A stretch of 64,000 nucleotides of DNA, taken from Kineosporia rhizophila (GTDB lineage Bacteria; Actinomycetota; Actinomycetes; Actinomycetales; Kineosporiaceae). Below the pieces are notes generated by a model. The model was not told where the DNA came from and did no database searches. It worked only from the letters and a program-made list of their open reading frames with translations. The stretch spans positions 155,584-219,583 of the forward strand of contig NZ_JAJSOH010000013.1 of NCBI RefSeq assembly GCF_021277265.1, read 5' to 3'. The stretch's first letter is position 1. Each line of letters begins with the position of its first letter. The translations under genes were made by a program, and so were the position numbers. Below, in pieces: positions 40,236 through 50,201 of the stretch.

Positions 40236-41456
40236 GTGGACTCTGAGATGCGACCCATCCGCAGCTTGCTCGCACATCTGGACACCCGGACCTGGTTGGA
40301 GCGGTGGAGCCGGGAGGCGCTCGAGGCCGGCGACGAGATCGCCCTGGACGTCACCGAGCAGATGCGCACCACCGGTTGGATCGGGTCGCCACCGGCCTCC
40401 GCGCAACAGGTGCGAGACGCCGAGACGAAACTGGGCCGGAAACTGCCTCCGTCGCTGAAAGACTTCTATGCGGTGACCAATGGCTGGCCGGTGCTGTCGA
40501 TGGGGTTCGACGCCTTGCGTCCCGTTCAGGAACTCGGCTGGGTGCGGGACCTGGAGTCGGAGCTTGTCGCGATCTGGTCCAGCACCGAACCTGACGACGA
40601 GACGTACGCGCAGGAACCGGATGACGGCTCTTTTTTGCTGCGCCGGTCCTTGCTGCTCAACACGGGAACCGATCACTTCCTGCTGGACCCGGCGCGCCTC
40701 ACATTCGGCCGGCTCCAGAACGAGCCGGAGTGGGCAGCCGTCGGCTTCACCAGCTGGTACCCCGGTGCCGGGGAAGCCGACTGGTCGTTCCGCGCAGGCC
40801 TGGAAGACCACTACGCAACCTTCGTCAGGTTCCACTCCCCCGGCAGCCGGACCCGCCAAGAAGTGGCCGAGCAGGTCGAGGTCGCCTACCAGTTGCTTCT
40901 GGAGGGTGACCGTGCCCGGGCTGACGTTCTTGACCGGGCGGTGAGCTTCGGGGACCACCGTGCGGATGTCCTACGTTCGCAGCTCCACATTCTTGACGGC
41001 CGTCACGACAGCCCTTCGCATATCTCGGATCTCGACCTTCGCAAACCCGAGATCGCCGAAGATCCGGCCGTCTTCGAGGACCTGCTGCCGCTCTTGGTCC
41101 TCGGCTGTCCCGGTAACGATCGGCAGGCTCTGGACCGCACGATCGAGCGGGCTCCGCAGCAGCTTGCACACCGTCTTCGGGAACTGCTCGCCACCTTCCA
41201 GCGCGAACCCGGTCTGCGGGCAGACTTCAGTTACGCCCCCGCCTTCGCTGTCACGGTGGACGAGGCCCGGTCGCTTGCTGCGGCGGGGCGCGGACAGGAG
41301 TCGTTCAATCACCTCGTCAACGGCCTCAAGCAGTGGCGCCCTCTGTCGAGCGGGCATCTAGCCCCGATGGGCCTGCTGTGGGACGAGGAACTGGCCGGTG
41401 TGATGGCCGACCCGACTCGACGCCGGGCGTTACTGGAGACGAAGCGAGGACACTGA
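40236..41456 (+). CDS. SMI1/KNR4 (SUKH)-domain protein
   Basis: About 406 residues. The N-terminal half has the SUKH fold pattern: WIGSPPASAQQVRDAETKLGRKLPPSLKDFYAVTNGWPVLS, then a second block LQNEPEWAAVGFTSWYPG. The C-terminal half is helical, without a known motif. SUKH proteins often act as immunity proteins against polymorphic toxins; no toxin gene is next to it here, so this is only a hint. The GTG at 40236 fits a leaderless transcript; ATG at 40248 or 40167 are alternatives, the latter adding 23 residues of poor composition. Confidence 0.82.
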   Translation: MDSEMRPIRSLLAHLDTRTWLERWSREALEAGDEIALDVTEQMRTTGWIGSPPASAQQVRDAETKLGRKLPPSLKDFYAVTNGWPVLSMGFDALRPVQELGWVRDLESELVAIWSSTEPDDETYAQEPDDGSFLLRRSLLLNTGTDHFLLDPARLTFGRLQNEPEWAAVGFTSWYPGAGEADWSFRAGLEDHYATFVRFHSPGSRTRQEVAEQVEVAYQLLLEGDRARADVLDRAVSFGDHRADVLRSQLHILDGRHDSPSHISDLDLRKPEIAEDPAVFEDLLPLLVLGCPGNDRQALDRTIERAPQQLAHRLRELLATFQREPGLRADFSYAPAFAVTVDEARSLAAAGRGQESFNHLVNGLKQWRPLSSGHLAPMGLLWDEELAGVMADPTRRRALLETKRGH

Positions 41457-41511
41457 CCCCGTTGCACCCATGTTCAGGATCGCCGAACCGAGGGCATGCA
41501 ATCCTGACCCC

Positions 41512-42117
41512 ATGAGCACACCGGCCTGGCCCGAGATCCGCGAATGCGCCGACCAGGCCCCTTACCCCGTCGAGGTTCTGCCGGTGGATGCGCAGCGGGC
41601 TCAGCAGTGTCTGAGCGCCTTTGGCATGACCGAGCGCTCCTGGCTGGGCGCGGTGATGCTGCACACCGGCGCGATCCTGATCGACCACGGCTGGTTGCGG
41701 GTACTCGGCAGTGGCTACGAGGGCCGGCGCGGCCCGCTGCCCGACGTGGTCTCGGCCGCAGCCCCTTCCACCGGATCCGTCACCGTCGCCCACGACGTGC
41801 TGGGCGGGCACTTCGTCTGGCGCCAGTCCGCCCCTGAGTCACCCCCGACCGTGCACTACTACGCTCCGGACACCCTGGCCTGGGAAGACCTGGAACTGGG
41901 ATACGGCCGCTGGCTCGCCGCCATGCTCACCGGCTGGCTGAGCGACTTCTACGCATCGCTGCGCTGGTCAGGATGGGCCGACGAGGTGGCCGGCACGCGA
42001 CTGGACCAGGGCATCCACACCTGGCCGCCACCCTGGACGGCCGAGGGCAAGGATCTGGGAACCGTCTCCCGGCGCGCGATCTCCATGACGGAACTCATTT
42101 CGTTCCATCAGAGCTGA
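41512..42117 (+). CDS. DUF2625-family protein
   Basis: A 201-residue protein that fits the DUF2625 pattern: ILIDHGWLRVLGSG, LPDVVSAA, VAHDVLGGHFVWR, VHYYAPDTLAWEDLELGYGRWL, FYASLRWSGWADEVA and GIHTWPPPWTAEGKD. The fold and role are unknown; members often neighbour SUKH-like proteins, as here (55 bp after the SMI1/KNR4 gene). The ATG at 41512 is preferred over one at 41470. The 3' end overlaps the convergent narI by 23 bp. Confidence 0.85.
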   Translation: MSTPAWPEIRECADQAPYPVEVLPVDAQRAQQCLSAFGMTERSWLGAVMLHTGAILIDHGWLRVLGSGYEGRRGPLPDVVSAAAPSTGSVTVAHDVLGGHFVWRQSAPESPPTVHYYAPDTLAWEDLELGYGRWLAAMLTGWLSDFYASLRWSGWADEVAGTRLDQGIHTWPPPWTAEGKDLGTVSRRAISMTELISFHQS

Positions 42118-42835
42118 CGCGGTCCCAGCCGGGCCGGGGCCGGTGACTGCCCAGCTGGATGTCGCGACTGCGGTAGACGATGTAAGGCCGGGTCAGGTAG
42201 CCGAGCGGGGCGCTGAAGACGTGCACCAGCCGGGTGAAGGGCCAGATCGCGAAGAGGCCGAAGGCGACCAGGGCGTGCAGCTGGAAACCGATCGGCGCGT
42301 CCGCCATCAGTGACGCGTCGGGCTGGAAGGCGAGGAAGGAGCGATACCAGACCGAGACGCCCTCACGATAGTTGTACTCCCCGCCGATGGTGAAGACGGA
42401 TCCGGCGATGGTGTTCCACATGCCCAGCAGGATGGCCGCGGCCAGGAACAGGTACATGACCTTGTCCATGACTGTGGTGGCCGAGAACACCGGGCCGACC
42501 GTGCGCCTGCGGTAGATCAGGATGAGCATGCCCGCGGTGGCGGCGATCCCGGCGAGCAGGCCGCCGAGCACGGCGACGAGGTGGTACAGGTGGTCACTGA
42601 TCCCCACCGCCTCGGTCCACGAGCGCGGCACCAGCAGGCCGATCACGTGGCCACCGACCACGCCGAGCATGCCGAAGTGGAACAGCGGGCTGCCCCAGCG
42701 CAGCAGGCGGTTCTCGTACAGCTGGGACGAGCGGGTGGTCCAGCCGAACTTGTCGTAGCGGTAGCGCCACAGGTGGCCCGCCACGAAGGTGGTCAGGCAG
42801 ACGTAGGGCACGACGACCCACAGGAACGTGTCCAT
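42095..42835 (-). CDS. narI: Respiratory nitrate reductase gamma subunit NarI
   Basis: A 246-residue cytochrome b with five membrane segments. It takes electrons from quinol and passes them through two hemes to NarH. Family features are LWRYRYDKFGWTTRSSQLYENRLLRWGSPLFHFGMLGV, GHVIGLLVP and the C-terminal FQLHALVAFGLFAIWPFTRLVHVFSAPLGYLTRPYIVYRSR, which holds the heme-ligand histidines. The start overlaps the narJ stop by one base. It is the last gene of the nar operon. Confidence 0.96.
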   Translation of the reverse strand: MDTFLWVVVPYVCLTTFVAGHLWRYRYDKFGWTTRSSQLYENRLLRWGSPLFHFGMLGVVGGHVIGLLVPRSWTEAVGISDHLYHLVAVLGGLLAGIAATAGMLILIYRRRTVGPVFSATTVMDKVMYLFLAAAILLGMWNTIAGSVFTIGGEYNYREGVSVWYRSFLAFQPDASLMADAPIGFQLHALVAFGLFAIWPFTRLVHVFSAPLGYLTRPYIVYRSRDIQLGSHRPRPGWDRVSSDGTK

Positions 42836-43554
42836 CAGCGGGCTCCGCGGAAAGTAGGCATGGGCAGCTGGACTGCCGGGGCAGGGTCGAAGCCAGGGAT
42901 GGCATATGGGCTGAGTCCGACCTCTTCGGCCGGGGGTCCTTCGGCCGCCAGTCTTCTCACCGCGGACATCTGGTCTCCGGCCAGGGGCGGCAAGGTAGCG
43001 GAGACGGCCTGGACGGCGCCGGCCCAGGGCGAGTCGCTCTTGGTGAGGCCGATGTTCAGCAGTTCCAGGCCGGCGCGGTGATCCAGCAGCAGCTGACGGC
43101 CGCGCTCGAGGTCGACGGCCGCACCGTATTCCAGCACCACGCAGAGGTGATCGGGAAGTTCACCGTTGGCCAGCTGACCGTCCGGTCCCAGTTCGACGCC
43201 GGACTCCAGATAGGTCTGCTTGAACCGCAGCAGGGCCATACCGCGCTTGCGCGTGTCGCCGTGGGCGAAGTAGGTCAGGAACAGGTTGTGCCGACGCCGG
43301 GTGTCGAAGGTGCCGACGTAGTCGGCCTGCAGGTCGACCAGGGCAACGCCTCGTAAACGGTGCTGGCAATCGTCCAAAAGTTCTGCACTGCGCCCTGGAA
43401 CGGCCCGCGCCACGCGCTCGACCAGGTCGAGCCGCTCCGGGAGCTGTTCGTCGGGGTAGTCCAGCAGCAACGAGGCCGCCTGCCAGATCCACGCAGTGTG
43501 CTCCGGCGAGATCTGGTGCGGCTTGCTGCGCCTCATCCTGGTCAGACTTTTCAC
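42835..43554 (-). CDS. narJ: Nitrate reductase molybdenum cofactor assembly chaperone NarJ
   Basis: A 239-residue cytosolic chaperone needed for cofactor insertion into NarG and for attaching NarGH to NarI. The family core is LLLDYPDEQLPERL, DLQADYVGTFDTRRRHNLFLTYFAHGDTRKRGMALLRFKQTYLESG and LPDHLCVVLEYGA. It overlaps narH by 4 bp and narI by one base. Length is normal for the family. Confidence 0.96.
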   Translation of the reverse strand: MKSLTRMRRSKPHQISPEHTAWIWQAASLLLDYPDEQLPERLDLVERVARAVPGRSAELLDDCQHRLRGVALVDLQADYVGTFDTRRRHNLFLTYFAHGDTRKRGMALLRFKQTYLESGVELGPDGQLANGELPDHLCVVLEYGAAVDLERGRQLLLDHRAGLELLNIGLTKSDSPWAGAVQAVSATLPPLAGDQMSAVRRLAAEGPPAEEVGLSPYAIPGFDPAPAVQLPMPTFRGAR

Positions 43555-45215
43555 CGCGCATCGCCTTCCGGATCGCCCTCGGCGGGTGGGAACAGTCCGG
43601 CCGGTGAGCCCTTGCCGTCCCAGTTGAGCAGATTCACCCGTCGGCGCTTCCCGGCGGCAGCGGTCATCGTGTCGGAGGTCTGACGCTCCTGCAGCATCTG
43701 AAAGTTTTCTGCGGCAAGGGGAACCAGCCGTCCGGACCCTTCACCGAAAGGCCCCTGCTGACCGCCACCGTACTCCGACACCGAGCACTCGGTCGCTATT
43801 TCCTCCAGGGCATGGGCCTGTTCGGCGTGGGCAGGCGGGATGACGTACCGGTCTTCGTACTTGGCAATGGCCAGCAGGCGGTACATGTCATACATGTCCT
43901 CCTCCCCCATCCCCACCGAAGCCGGGATAGCACCGTTGGGAGACCGTCCCATAGTGATGTCTCGCATGTACGAACGCATCGCGGCCAGTTTGCGCAGAAC
44001 ATTGTGGACGGGTGTCACGTCGCCTGCGGTGAAGAGCTCGGCGAGGTACTCGACCGGGATCCGGAGCGTGTCGATGGCCGCGAACAGGTTGCCGGAATCC
44101 TCTGCGTCCGAACCGGTCTCCTTGACCACGTCGACGATCGGCGACAGCGGGGGGATGTACCAGACCATGGGCATGGTGCGGAATTCGGGGTGCAGGGGCA
44201 GCGCGACCTTGTAGGTGTTGATCAGCGCGTGGATCGGGGATCGCTGGGCGGCCTGGATCCAGTCGTGCGGGATGCCGTCACGTTCGGCTGCGCTGACCAC
44301 CTCCGGGTCGTTCGGGTCCAGGATCAGGGCACGCTGGGCCTCGTACAGGTCCTGCTCGTCGGGGGTGGCTGCGGCCTCGAGCACCGCGTCCGCGTCGTAG
44401 AGGATCAGGCCGAGGTAGCGCAGCCGGCCCACGCACGTCTCGGAACAGACGGTCGGCAAGCCGACTTCGATGCGGGGGAAGCAGAAGGTGCACTTCTCGG
44501 CCTTGCCGGTGCGGTGGTTGAAGTAGACCTTCTTGTAGGGGCAGCCGGAGACACACATCCGCCAGCCCCGGCAGCGGTCCTGGTCCACCAGCACGATGCC
44601 GTCTTCTTCGCGCTTGTAGATCGCTCCGCTGGGGCACGAGGCAGCGCAGGAGGGGTTCAGGCAGTGCTCGCAGATGCGCGGCAGGTAGAACATGAAGGTC
44701 TGCTCGAACTCGAACTTCACCTTCTGCTCGATCTTGGCCAGCATCGGGTCGCGTTCCAGGGTGGCCGCCGAGCCGCCCAGGTTGTCGTCCCAGTTGGACG
44801 ACCACTCGACCTTCATGTCCTTGCCGGTCAGCAGCGACTTGGGCCGCGCGACCGGGGTGTGCTGCTGCGCCGGGGCGTCGGTCAGGGTGGAGTAGTCGTA
44901 CGTCCAGGGTTCGTAGTAGTCCTTGATGGAGGGCATCTTCGGGTTGGAGAAGATGGAGGCGAGCTTGCGGATGCGTCCGCCGCCCTTGAGCACCAGGTGC
45001 CCGCGCCGGTTCAGGGCCCAGCCGCCCTTCCACTCCTCCTGGTCCTCGTAGGTGCGCGGATACCCCTGTCCGGGACGGGTCTCCACGTTGTTGAACCAGA
45101 CGTACTCGGTGCCGGTGCGGTTGGTCCAGGCCTGCTTGCAGGTGACCGAGCAGGTGTGGCACCCGATGCACTTGTCGAGGTTCATCACCATCGCCATCTG
45201 AGCCATCACGCGCAT
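43551..45215 (-). CDS. narH: Respiratory nitrate reductase beta subunit NarH
   Basis: A 554-residue iron-sulfur subunit. Four cysteine groups are seen: CIGCHTCSVTCK near the N-terminus, CEHCLNPSCAASCPSG, CRGWRMCVSGCP (with Trp at the position that makes this a 3Fe-4S site) and CTFCFPRIEVGLPTVCSETCVG. They carry electrons from NarI to NarG. The C-terminal region (VRNVL-like HNVLRKLAAMRSYMRDI) is as in other NarH. The gene begins one base beyond narG and overlaps narJ by 4 bp. An ATG at 45203 (MAQMAMVMN) is an alternative start. Confidence 0.97.
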   Translation of the reverse strand: MRVMAQMAMVMNLDKCIGCHTCSVTCKQAWTNRTGTEYVWFNNVETRPGQGYPRTYEDQEEWKGGWALNRRGHLVLKGGGRIRKLASIFSNPKMPSIKDYYEPWTYDYSTLTDAPAQQHTPVARPKSLLTGKDMKVEWSSNWDDNLGGSAATLERDPMLAKIEQKVKFEFEQTFMFYLPRICEHCLNPSCAASCPSGAIYKREEDGIVLVDQDRCRGWRMCVSGCPYKKVYFNHRTGKAEKCTFCFPRIEVGLPTVCSETCVGRLRYLGLILYDADAVLEAAATPDEQDLYEAQRALILDPNDPEVVSAAERDGIPHDWIQAAQRSPIHALINTYKVALPLHPEFRTMPMVWYIPPLSPIVDVVKETGSDAEDSGNLFAAIDTLRIPVEYLAELFTAGDVTPVHNVLRKLAAMRSYMRDITMGRSPNGAIPASVGMGEEDMYDMYRLLAIAKYEDRYVIPPAHAEQAHALEEIATECSVSEYGGGQQGPFGEGSGRLVPLAAENFQMLQERQTSDTMTAAAGKRRRVNLLNWDGKGSPAGLFPPAEGDPEGDAR

Positions 45216-45216
45216 G

Positions 45217-48200
45217 TCAGTACTCCACGTCCTGCGAGCGGCGACGGATGACCGTCACCTCGTCGCGCTGGTTGCCGGTCGGGCCGAGGTAGTTGAAGGC
45301 CCAGGACAACTGGGCGTACCCGCCGATCAGGTGCGAGGGCTTGACCAGCAGTCGGGTCAGGGAGTTGTGGATGCCGCCTCGCTTGCCCGAGGTCTCGGCC
45401 AGGGGCACGTCGATGAGCCGGTCCTGGGCGTGGTGCATGTACACGGTGCCCTCGGGCATCCGGTGCGAGACCACGGCCCGGGCCACGACCACGCCGTTGC
45501 GGTTGACGGCCTCGATCCAGTCGTTGTCCTTCACGCCCACCTTGGCGGCGTCGCGGTCGCTCATCCAGATGGTCTGGCCGCCGCGTGAGAGGGACAGCAT
45601 GAACAGGTTGTCCTGGTACTCCGAGTGGATCGACCACTTGTTGTGCGGGGTCAGGTACCGCACCGTGAGCCCTTCCACCCGATCGGCGCCGGGGCCGGCG
45701 ACGTCACCGATCGCCGGCTCTGCGAAGAGGGCGCCCATGTTCAGCGGTGGCCGGAAGACCGGCAGGTTCTCGCCCAGTTCGCTCATCCAGTCGTGGTCGA
45801 GGTAGAAGTGCTGGCGTCCGGTGAGGGTGTGCCACGGCTTCCGTCGCTCGACGTTGATCGTGAAGGGTGAGTAGCGCCGGCCTCCGGACTCCGAGCCGGA
45901 CCATTCCGGGGAGGTGATGACCGGGACCGGGGCCGCCTGGGTGTCGGCGAACGTGACCTGCTTGCCCTCGTGTTCGGCGGCCAGGTCGTGCATCTGGTGG
46001 CCGGTGCGCTTCTCCAGCTGTTTGAACCCCTGTACGGCCAGGTGACCGTTGGTGGTTCCCGACAGGGCCAGGATCGCTTCGCACACGTGGACGTCACGTT
46101 TCAATGAAGGACGTCCGTCAGCGACGCCTCCGCGCACTGCACCGTTCTTCGCCCGCAGGTAGTCGATCTGCTGGCCCAGTTCGAAGGTCACGCCTTTGGT
46201 GGTGGCGCCCAGCGTGTCCAGCAGCGGCCCCAGCGCGTTCATCTTCTCGCTGATCGCCCCGTAGTCGCGTTCCACCTCCACCAGCCGGGGCATGCTCACT
46301 CCCGGCACGGGCTCGCACTCGCCCTTCTTCCAGTCCCGCACCACCCCGTGGGGGTTGGCCATGGCGTCGGGGGTGTCGTGCATGAGTGGAACGGCGACCA
46401 CGTCGCGCCGGGTGCCCAGCCGGGGACCGGCCAGTTCGCTGAACTTGGCCGCGATCGCCTGCCAGGTCTCCCAGTCCGTGCGGGTCTGCCAGGGTGGGGC
46501 GATGGCCGGGTTGAACGAGTGGACGAACGGGTGCATGTCGGTGGTGTTCAGGTCGTGCTTCTCGTACCAGGTGGCGGCCGGGAAGACGACGTCCGAGAAG
46601 ACCGTGGTGGAGGTCTGCCGGAAGTCCAGCGTCATCAGCAGGTCCAGCTTGCCCTCCGGAGCGTCCTCGTGCCAGGTCACGTCCCGCGGCCTCAACGACG
46701 GAGCAGTCTCACTGGCGCGCACCGAGGAGTCGGTGCCCAGCAGGTGTTTGAGGAAGTACTCGTTGCCCTTGGCCGAGGAGCCGATCAGGTTGGCCCGCCA
46801 GATCGACAGGATCCGGGGGAAGTTCTCGGGCGCGTCCGGGTCCTCGCAGGCGAAGTTCAGTGACCCGTCCTTCAGCCCGGCCGCGACGTGCTCGGCGGTA
46901 CTGCGCCCGGCTGCGGCTGCTTCTTCGGTGATCTGCAGCGGGTTACGGTCGAAGGTGGGGTAGGACGGGGACCAGCCCATCCGAGCGCTCTGGGCGATCA
47001 CGTCGGCGGTGCTCTGGCCGGCGAACGTGCCCTGCCCGCTGCTGGCCGAGAGGGTGTCGGCGCCGAACTGGTCGTAGCGGAACTGGTCGGTGTGCAGGTA
47101 CCAGTAGGCGGTCTGGATCATGTTGCGCGGCGGACGGTTCCAGTCCAGGGCGTTGGCCACCTGGTTGTAGCCGGTGATCGGCCGGACCTTCTCCTGCCCG
47201 ACGTAGTGTGCCCAGCCGCCGCCGTTGACGCCCTGGCAACCGGTCAGTGTGGTCAGGGCCAGGAACGCCCGGTAGATCGTGTCGGAGTGGAACCAGTGGT
47301 TGGTGCCCGCGCCCATCAGGATCATCGAGCGTCCGCGCGACTCCTCGGCGTTCTGGGCGAACTCGCGGCCGATCCGGGCCGCAGCGGCTGCCGGGACGCC
47401 GGTGAACTGCTCCTGCCAGGCCGGGGTCCCGGGCGCGTCGGCATCTTCGTAGCCGGACGGCCACTGCCCGGGCAGCCCTGCGCGGGCCACGCCGTACTGC
47501 GCAAGCATGAGATCCAGCACGGTGGTGACCAGGTGCCCCTCGACCGTGCGCACCGGAACGCCTCGCCGCATAGAGGCGGCCGCGCCGTCCGGGTTGTCGA
47601 ACCGCGGCAGTTCCAGCTCCACCACATCGGTTTCGGCACCGACCAGACTCAGCCGGGGGTCCACCGCACCCAGGTCGAGGTTCCAGCGTCCCTCGCCCGT
47701 CGGCCCGAAACGGTGACCCAGTGCACCGTTGGGGACCACCACGTCGTCGGTGGCGGCATCGATGAGCACCGTCTTGAAGGCGGCGTTCTCCTCGTCCCGG
47801 TGGGCCGCGAGGTCTTCGGCGGTGAGGAACTTCCCGGGCCGGTGCACCCCGTCGGCGCCGACGTCGATCTTCACCAGGAACGGCAGATCGGTGTAACGCT
47901 TGGTGTAGTCGACGAAGTAGGGGGTCTGCCGGTCGACGAAGAACTCCTTGAGGACGACATGCCCCATCGAGATCGCCAGCGCCCCGTCCGTACCGGGATT
48001 GGCCGGCAGCCACTCGTCCGCGAATTTCACGTTGTCCGCGTAATCGGGCGCCACGACAACGACTTTCTGGCCACGGTAGCGCGCCTCGGTCATCCAGTGC
48101 GCGTCCGGGGTGCGGGTGACCGGGACGTTCGAGCCCCACATGATCAGGTAGCCGGCGTCCCACCAGTCGCCGGACTCCGGAACGTCGGTCTGGTCGCCGA

Positions 48201-48951
48201 ACACCTGCGGGGAGGCCACCGGCAGGTCGGCGTACCAGTCGTAGAAGCTCAGCATCGAGCCGCCGATCAGATGCATGAACCGGGCCCCGGAAGCGTGCGA
48301 GACCATCGACATGGCCGGGATCGGCGAAAAACCGGCGATGCGGTCCGGTCCCCACTTCTGGATGGTGTGCACGTGCGCGGCGGCCACCATCTCGACCGCC
48401 TCGTCCCAGCCGGCCCGCACCAGGCCGCCTTTGCCGCGGGCGCTCTTGTACGTCTTCGCGCGCTGGGGGTTCTCGACGACATGGGCCCAGGCCTTGACCG
48501 GGTCGCCGTCGTACTGGCGCTTGCCCTCGCGGTACATCTGCAGCAGCACGCCCCGCACGTACGGGTAGCGCACGCGGGTCGGGCTGTAGGTGTACCAGGA
48601 GAAGGCCGCGCCCCGAGGACAGCCACGAGGCTCGTACTCCGGGGAGTCCGGCCCGACCGAGGGATAGTCGGTCTGCTGGGTCTCCCACGTGATGATGCCG
48701 TCCTTGACGTACACCTTCCACGAGCAGGAGCCCGTGCAGTTCACACCGTGGGTGGAGCGCACGACCTTGTCGTGGCTCCAGCGGTCACGGTAGAAGTCGT
48801 CGGCCTGGCGGCCGCCCTTCTTGGTCAGGGTCCGCCCGTCGGCCGAGACCTCACCACGGGTGAAGAACCGCCGCGTGCCCACCAGGGCCTCCGACAGAGG
48901 GCCTTCCAACAATGGACGTTTGTGGGCGTCCGGTTTGCGTTCGGTGCTCAC
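45217..48951 (-). CDS. narG: Respiratory nitrate reductase alpha subunit NarG
   Basis: A 1244-residue molybdenum subunit that reduces nitrate to nitrite on the cytoplasmic face. The N-terminal 4Fe-4S ligands are H and C residues in THGVNCTGSCSWK with a further cysteine in EPRGCPRGAAFSW. Cofactor-binding regions include LIMWGSNVPVTRTPDAHW, the metal-contact region SHASGARFMHLIGGSMLSFYDWY and NHWFHSDTIYRAFLAL. The C-terminal cofactor domain ends YLGPTGNQRDEVTVIRRR. The GTG at 48951 overlaps the narK stop (GTGA) and gives the usual start; a longer in-frame reading only covers narK. Confidence 0.97.
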   Translation of the reverse strand: MSTERKPDAHKRPLLEGPLSEALVGTRRFFTRGEVSADGRTLTKKGGRQADDFYRDRWSHDKVVRSTHGVNCTGSCSWKVYVKDGIITWETQQTDYPSVGPDSPEYEPRGCPRGAAFSWYTYSPTRVRYPYVRGVLLQMYREGKRQYDGDPVKAWAHVVENPQRAKTYKSARGKGGLVRAGWDEAVEMVAAAHVHTIQKWGPDRIAGFSPIPAMSMVSHASGARFMHLIGGSMLSFYDWYADLPVASPQVFGDQTDVPESGDWWDAGYLIMWGSNVPVTRTPDAHWMTEARYRGQKVVVVAPDYADNVKFADEWLPANPGTDGALAISMGHVVLKEFFVDRQTPYFVDYTKRYTDLPFLVKIDVGADGVHRPGKFLTAEDLAAHRDEENAAFKTVLIDAATDDVVVPNGALGHRFGPTGEGRWNLDLGAVDPRLSLVGAETDVVELELPRFDNPDGAAASMRRGVPVRTVEGHLVTTVLDLMLAQYGVARAGLPGQWPSGYEDADAPGTPAWQEQFTGVPAAAAARIGREFAQNAEESRGRSMILMGAGTNHWFHSDTIYRAFLALTTLTGCQGVNGGGWAHYVGQEKVRPITGYNQVANALDWNRPPRNMIQTAYWYLHTDQFRYDQFGADTLSASSGQGTFAGQSTADVIAQSARMGWSPSYPTFDRNPLQITEEAAAAGRSTAEHVAAGLKDGSLNFACEDPDAPENFPRILSIWRANLIGSSAKGNEYFLKHLLGTDSSVRASETAPSLRPRDVTWHEDAPEGKLDLLMTLDFRQTSTTVFSDVVFPAATWYEKHDLNTTDMHPFVHSFNPAIAPPWQTRTDWETWQAIAAKFSELAGPRLGTRRDVVAVPLMHDTPDAMANPHGVVRDWKKGECEPVPGVSMPRLVEVERDYGAISEKMNALGPLLDTLGATTKGVTFELGQQIDYLRAKNGAVRGGVADGRPSLKRDVHVCEAILALSGTTNGHLAVQGFKQLEKRTGHQMHDLAAEHEGKQVTFADTQAAPVPVITSPEWSGSESGGRRYSPFTINVERRKPWHTLTGRQHFYLDHDWMSELGENLPVFRPPLNMGALFAEPAIGDVAGPGADRVEGLTVRYLTPHNKWSIHSEYQDNLFMLSLSRGGQTIWMSDRDAAKVGVKDNDWIEAVNRNGVVVARAVVSHRMPEGTVYMHHAQDRLIDVPLAETSGKRGGIHNSLTRLLVKPSHLIGGYAQLSWAFNYLGPTGNQRDEVTVIRRRSQDVEY

Positions 48952-50201
48952 GCAACTTCCTTTCCGGAGGTGACGCTCACCGCGGTGCGGCGCACGACGG
49001 TCAGGGTCAGGGCCAGGGTGAGAGCAGCGGCGGCCGACAGCAGCCACAGCCCGATCGCGTAGGAGTCGGTGCGGCCGTAGACGTAGCCCATGATCAGCGG
49101 CGGGACGAACCCGCCCAGGCCACCGGCCGCCCCGACCAGGCCCGTGATCCCGCCCACCCGTGAGGGTTCGGCGATCTGGGCGATCAGCGCGAACGTCGCG
49201 CCGCTGCCGGAGCCCAGCGCTGCGGCCATGGCCAGGAACGCGACCGTGCCGATGCCGTCCAGCGGCGGCGTTCCGGCCGAGATGCCCGCACCGACCACGA
49301 CCACGCCGAACCCGGCGCCCAACACCGGGATCGCACCGAACCGGTCGGCCAGCCAACCCCCGGCCGGGCGCATCAGCACCGCGACGATCACGAACCCGGC
49401 CATCCGGTTCGCCGCGTCAGCCGCGGTCAGCCCGTGAGCCGTCTTCAGGTAGGCCGGAAGGTAGACCGAGAACGCCACGTACCCACCGAACGCCACCGCG
49501 TACAGAACGCAGGCCTGCCAGGTGATCGGCAGCCGGGCAGTGGCGGCCAGACGGGTGGCCAGGGAGGTACTGGGCACGCTTCGGCCGGGCGCGTCCCGCA
49601 GCACCAGCCAGGAGATGACGGCGTACAGCGCCAGCGCCGCAGCGGTGATGAGGAACGGCGCCTGCTCCCCCACGTTCTGGAACAACCGCACCGTGGTGAG
49701 TGCGCTGATCGCGGTCCCACCCATACCGGCCCCGAAGATGCCGACGGCCAGGCCGCGCTTCTCCGGCGGGAACCAGGCGTTGACGAACGGCACCCCGACC
49801 GCGAACGCCGTCCCACCGATTCCCAGGAAGAAGCCGCCCACCAGGATCAGGGCGTAGGAGTCAAGAGCGAAGAAGGCCAGGAAGAGCACGGGGACCACGG
49901 TGGCGGCCGAGACCAGCGGGAACATGACCCGCCCGCCGAAGCGGTCGGTCAGGGCCCCGACCAGGATGCGCCCCAGCGAGCCCACGATGACCGGCACGGC
50001 CACCATGAGCGAGACGTCGGACTCGCTCAGCTCGCCGAGCCGGCCGTTGTCGCGGAACAACGGCCCCAGTGGGCTCACCAGGGCCCACGCCCAGAAGTTC
50101 AGGGCGAAGCCGAGCGTGGCCACGACGACCATCACCCAGGGCGAGCCCACCCCCGCCTCGGCCGCCGCCCGCGTCCGCTCTGTCTCGATGTCGCGACTCA
50201 C
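48948..50201 (-). CDS. narK: Nitrate/nitrite MFS transporter NarK
   Basis: A 417-residue MFS protein with twelve membrane segments. The nitrate signature regions are visible: the helix-5 glycine run GGFFLGIGGTAFAVGVPFVNAWFPPEKRGLAVGIFGAGMGG and the helix-11 run GSGSGATFALIAQIAEPSRVGGITGLVGAAGGLGGFVPPL, each with the arginine sites nearby (GSLGRILVGALTDRFGGR). It should import nitrate and export nitrite. The GTG at 50201 has an AGAGG ribosome site 5 nt before; an ATG at 50231 is possible. It leads the narKGHJI operon. Confidence 0.95.
   Translation of the reverse strand: MSRDIETERTRAAAEAGVGSPWVMVVVATLGFALNFWAWALVSPLGPLFRDNGRLGELSESDVSLMVAVPVIVGSLGRILVGALTDRFGGRVMFPLVSAATVVPVLFLAFFALDSYALILVGGFFLGIGGTAFAVGVPFVNAWFPPEKRGLAVGIFGAGMGGTAISALTTVRLFQNVGEQAPFLITAAALALYAVISWLVLRDAPGRSVPSTSLATRLAATARLPITWQACVLYAVAFGGYVAFSVYLPAYLKTAHGLTAADAANRMAGFVIVAVLMRPAGGWLADRFGAIPVLGAGFGVVVVGAGISAGTPPLDGIGTVAFLAMAAALGSGSGATFALIAQIAEPSRVGGITGLVGAAGGLGGFVPPLIMGYVYGRTDSYAIGLWLLSAAAALTLALTLTVVRRTAVSVTSGKEVA

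Noticed and set aside
40236..41456. Toxin-immunity pair based on the SUKH domain
   Set aside because: No polymorphic toxin gene or fragment is adjacent; only the DUF2625 gene and the cellulase flank it.
46888..49062. Plus-strand frame of 724 codons opposite narG
   Set aside because: Shadow of narG, which is fully conserved on the minus strand.
45217..49356. A 1379-residue NarG
   Set aside because: The extra N-terminus is narK read in another frame; the GTG at 48951 gives the family length.
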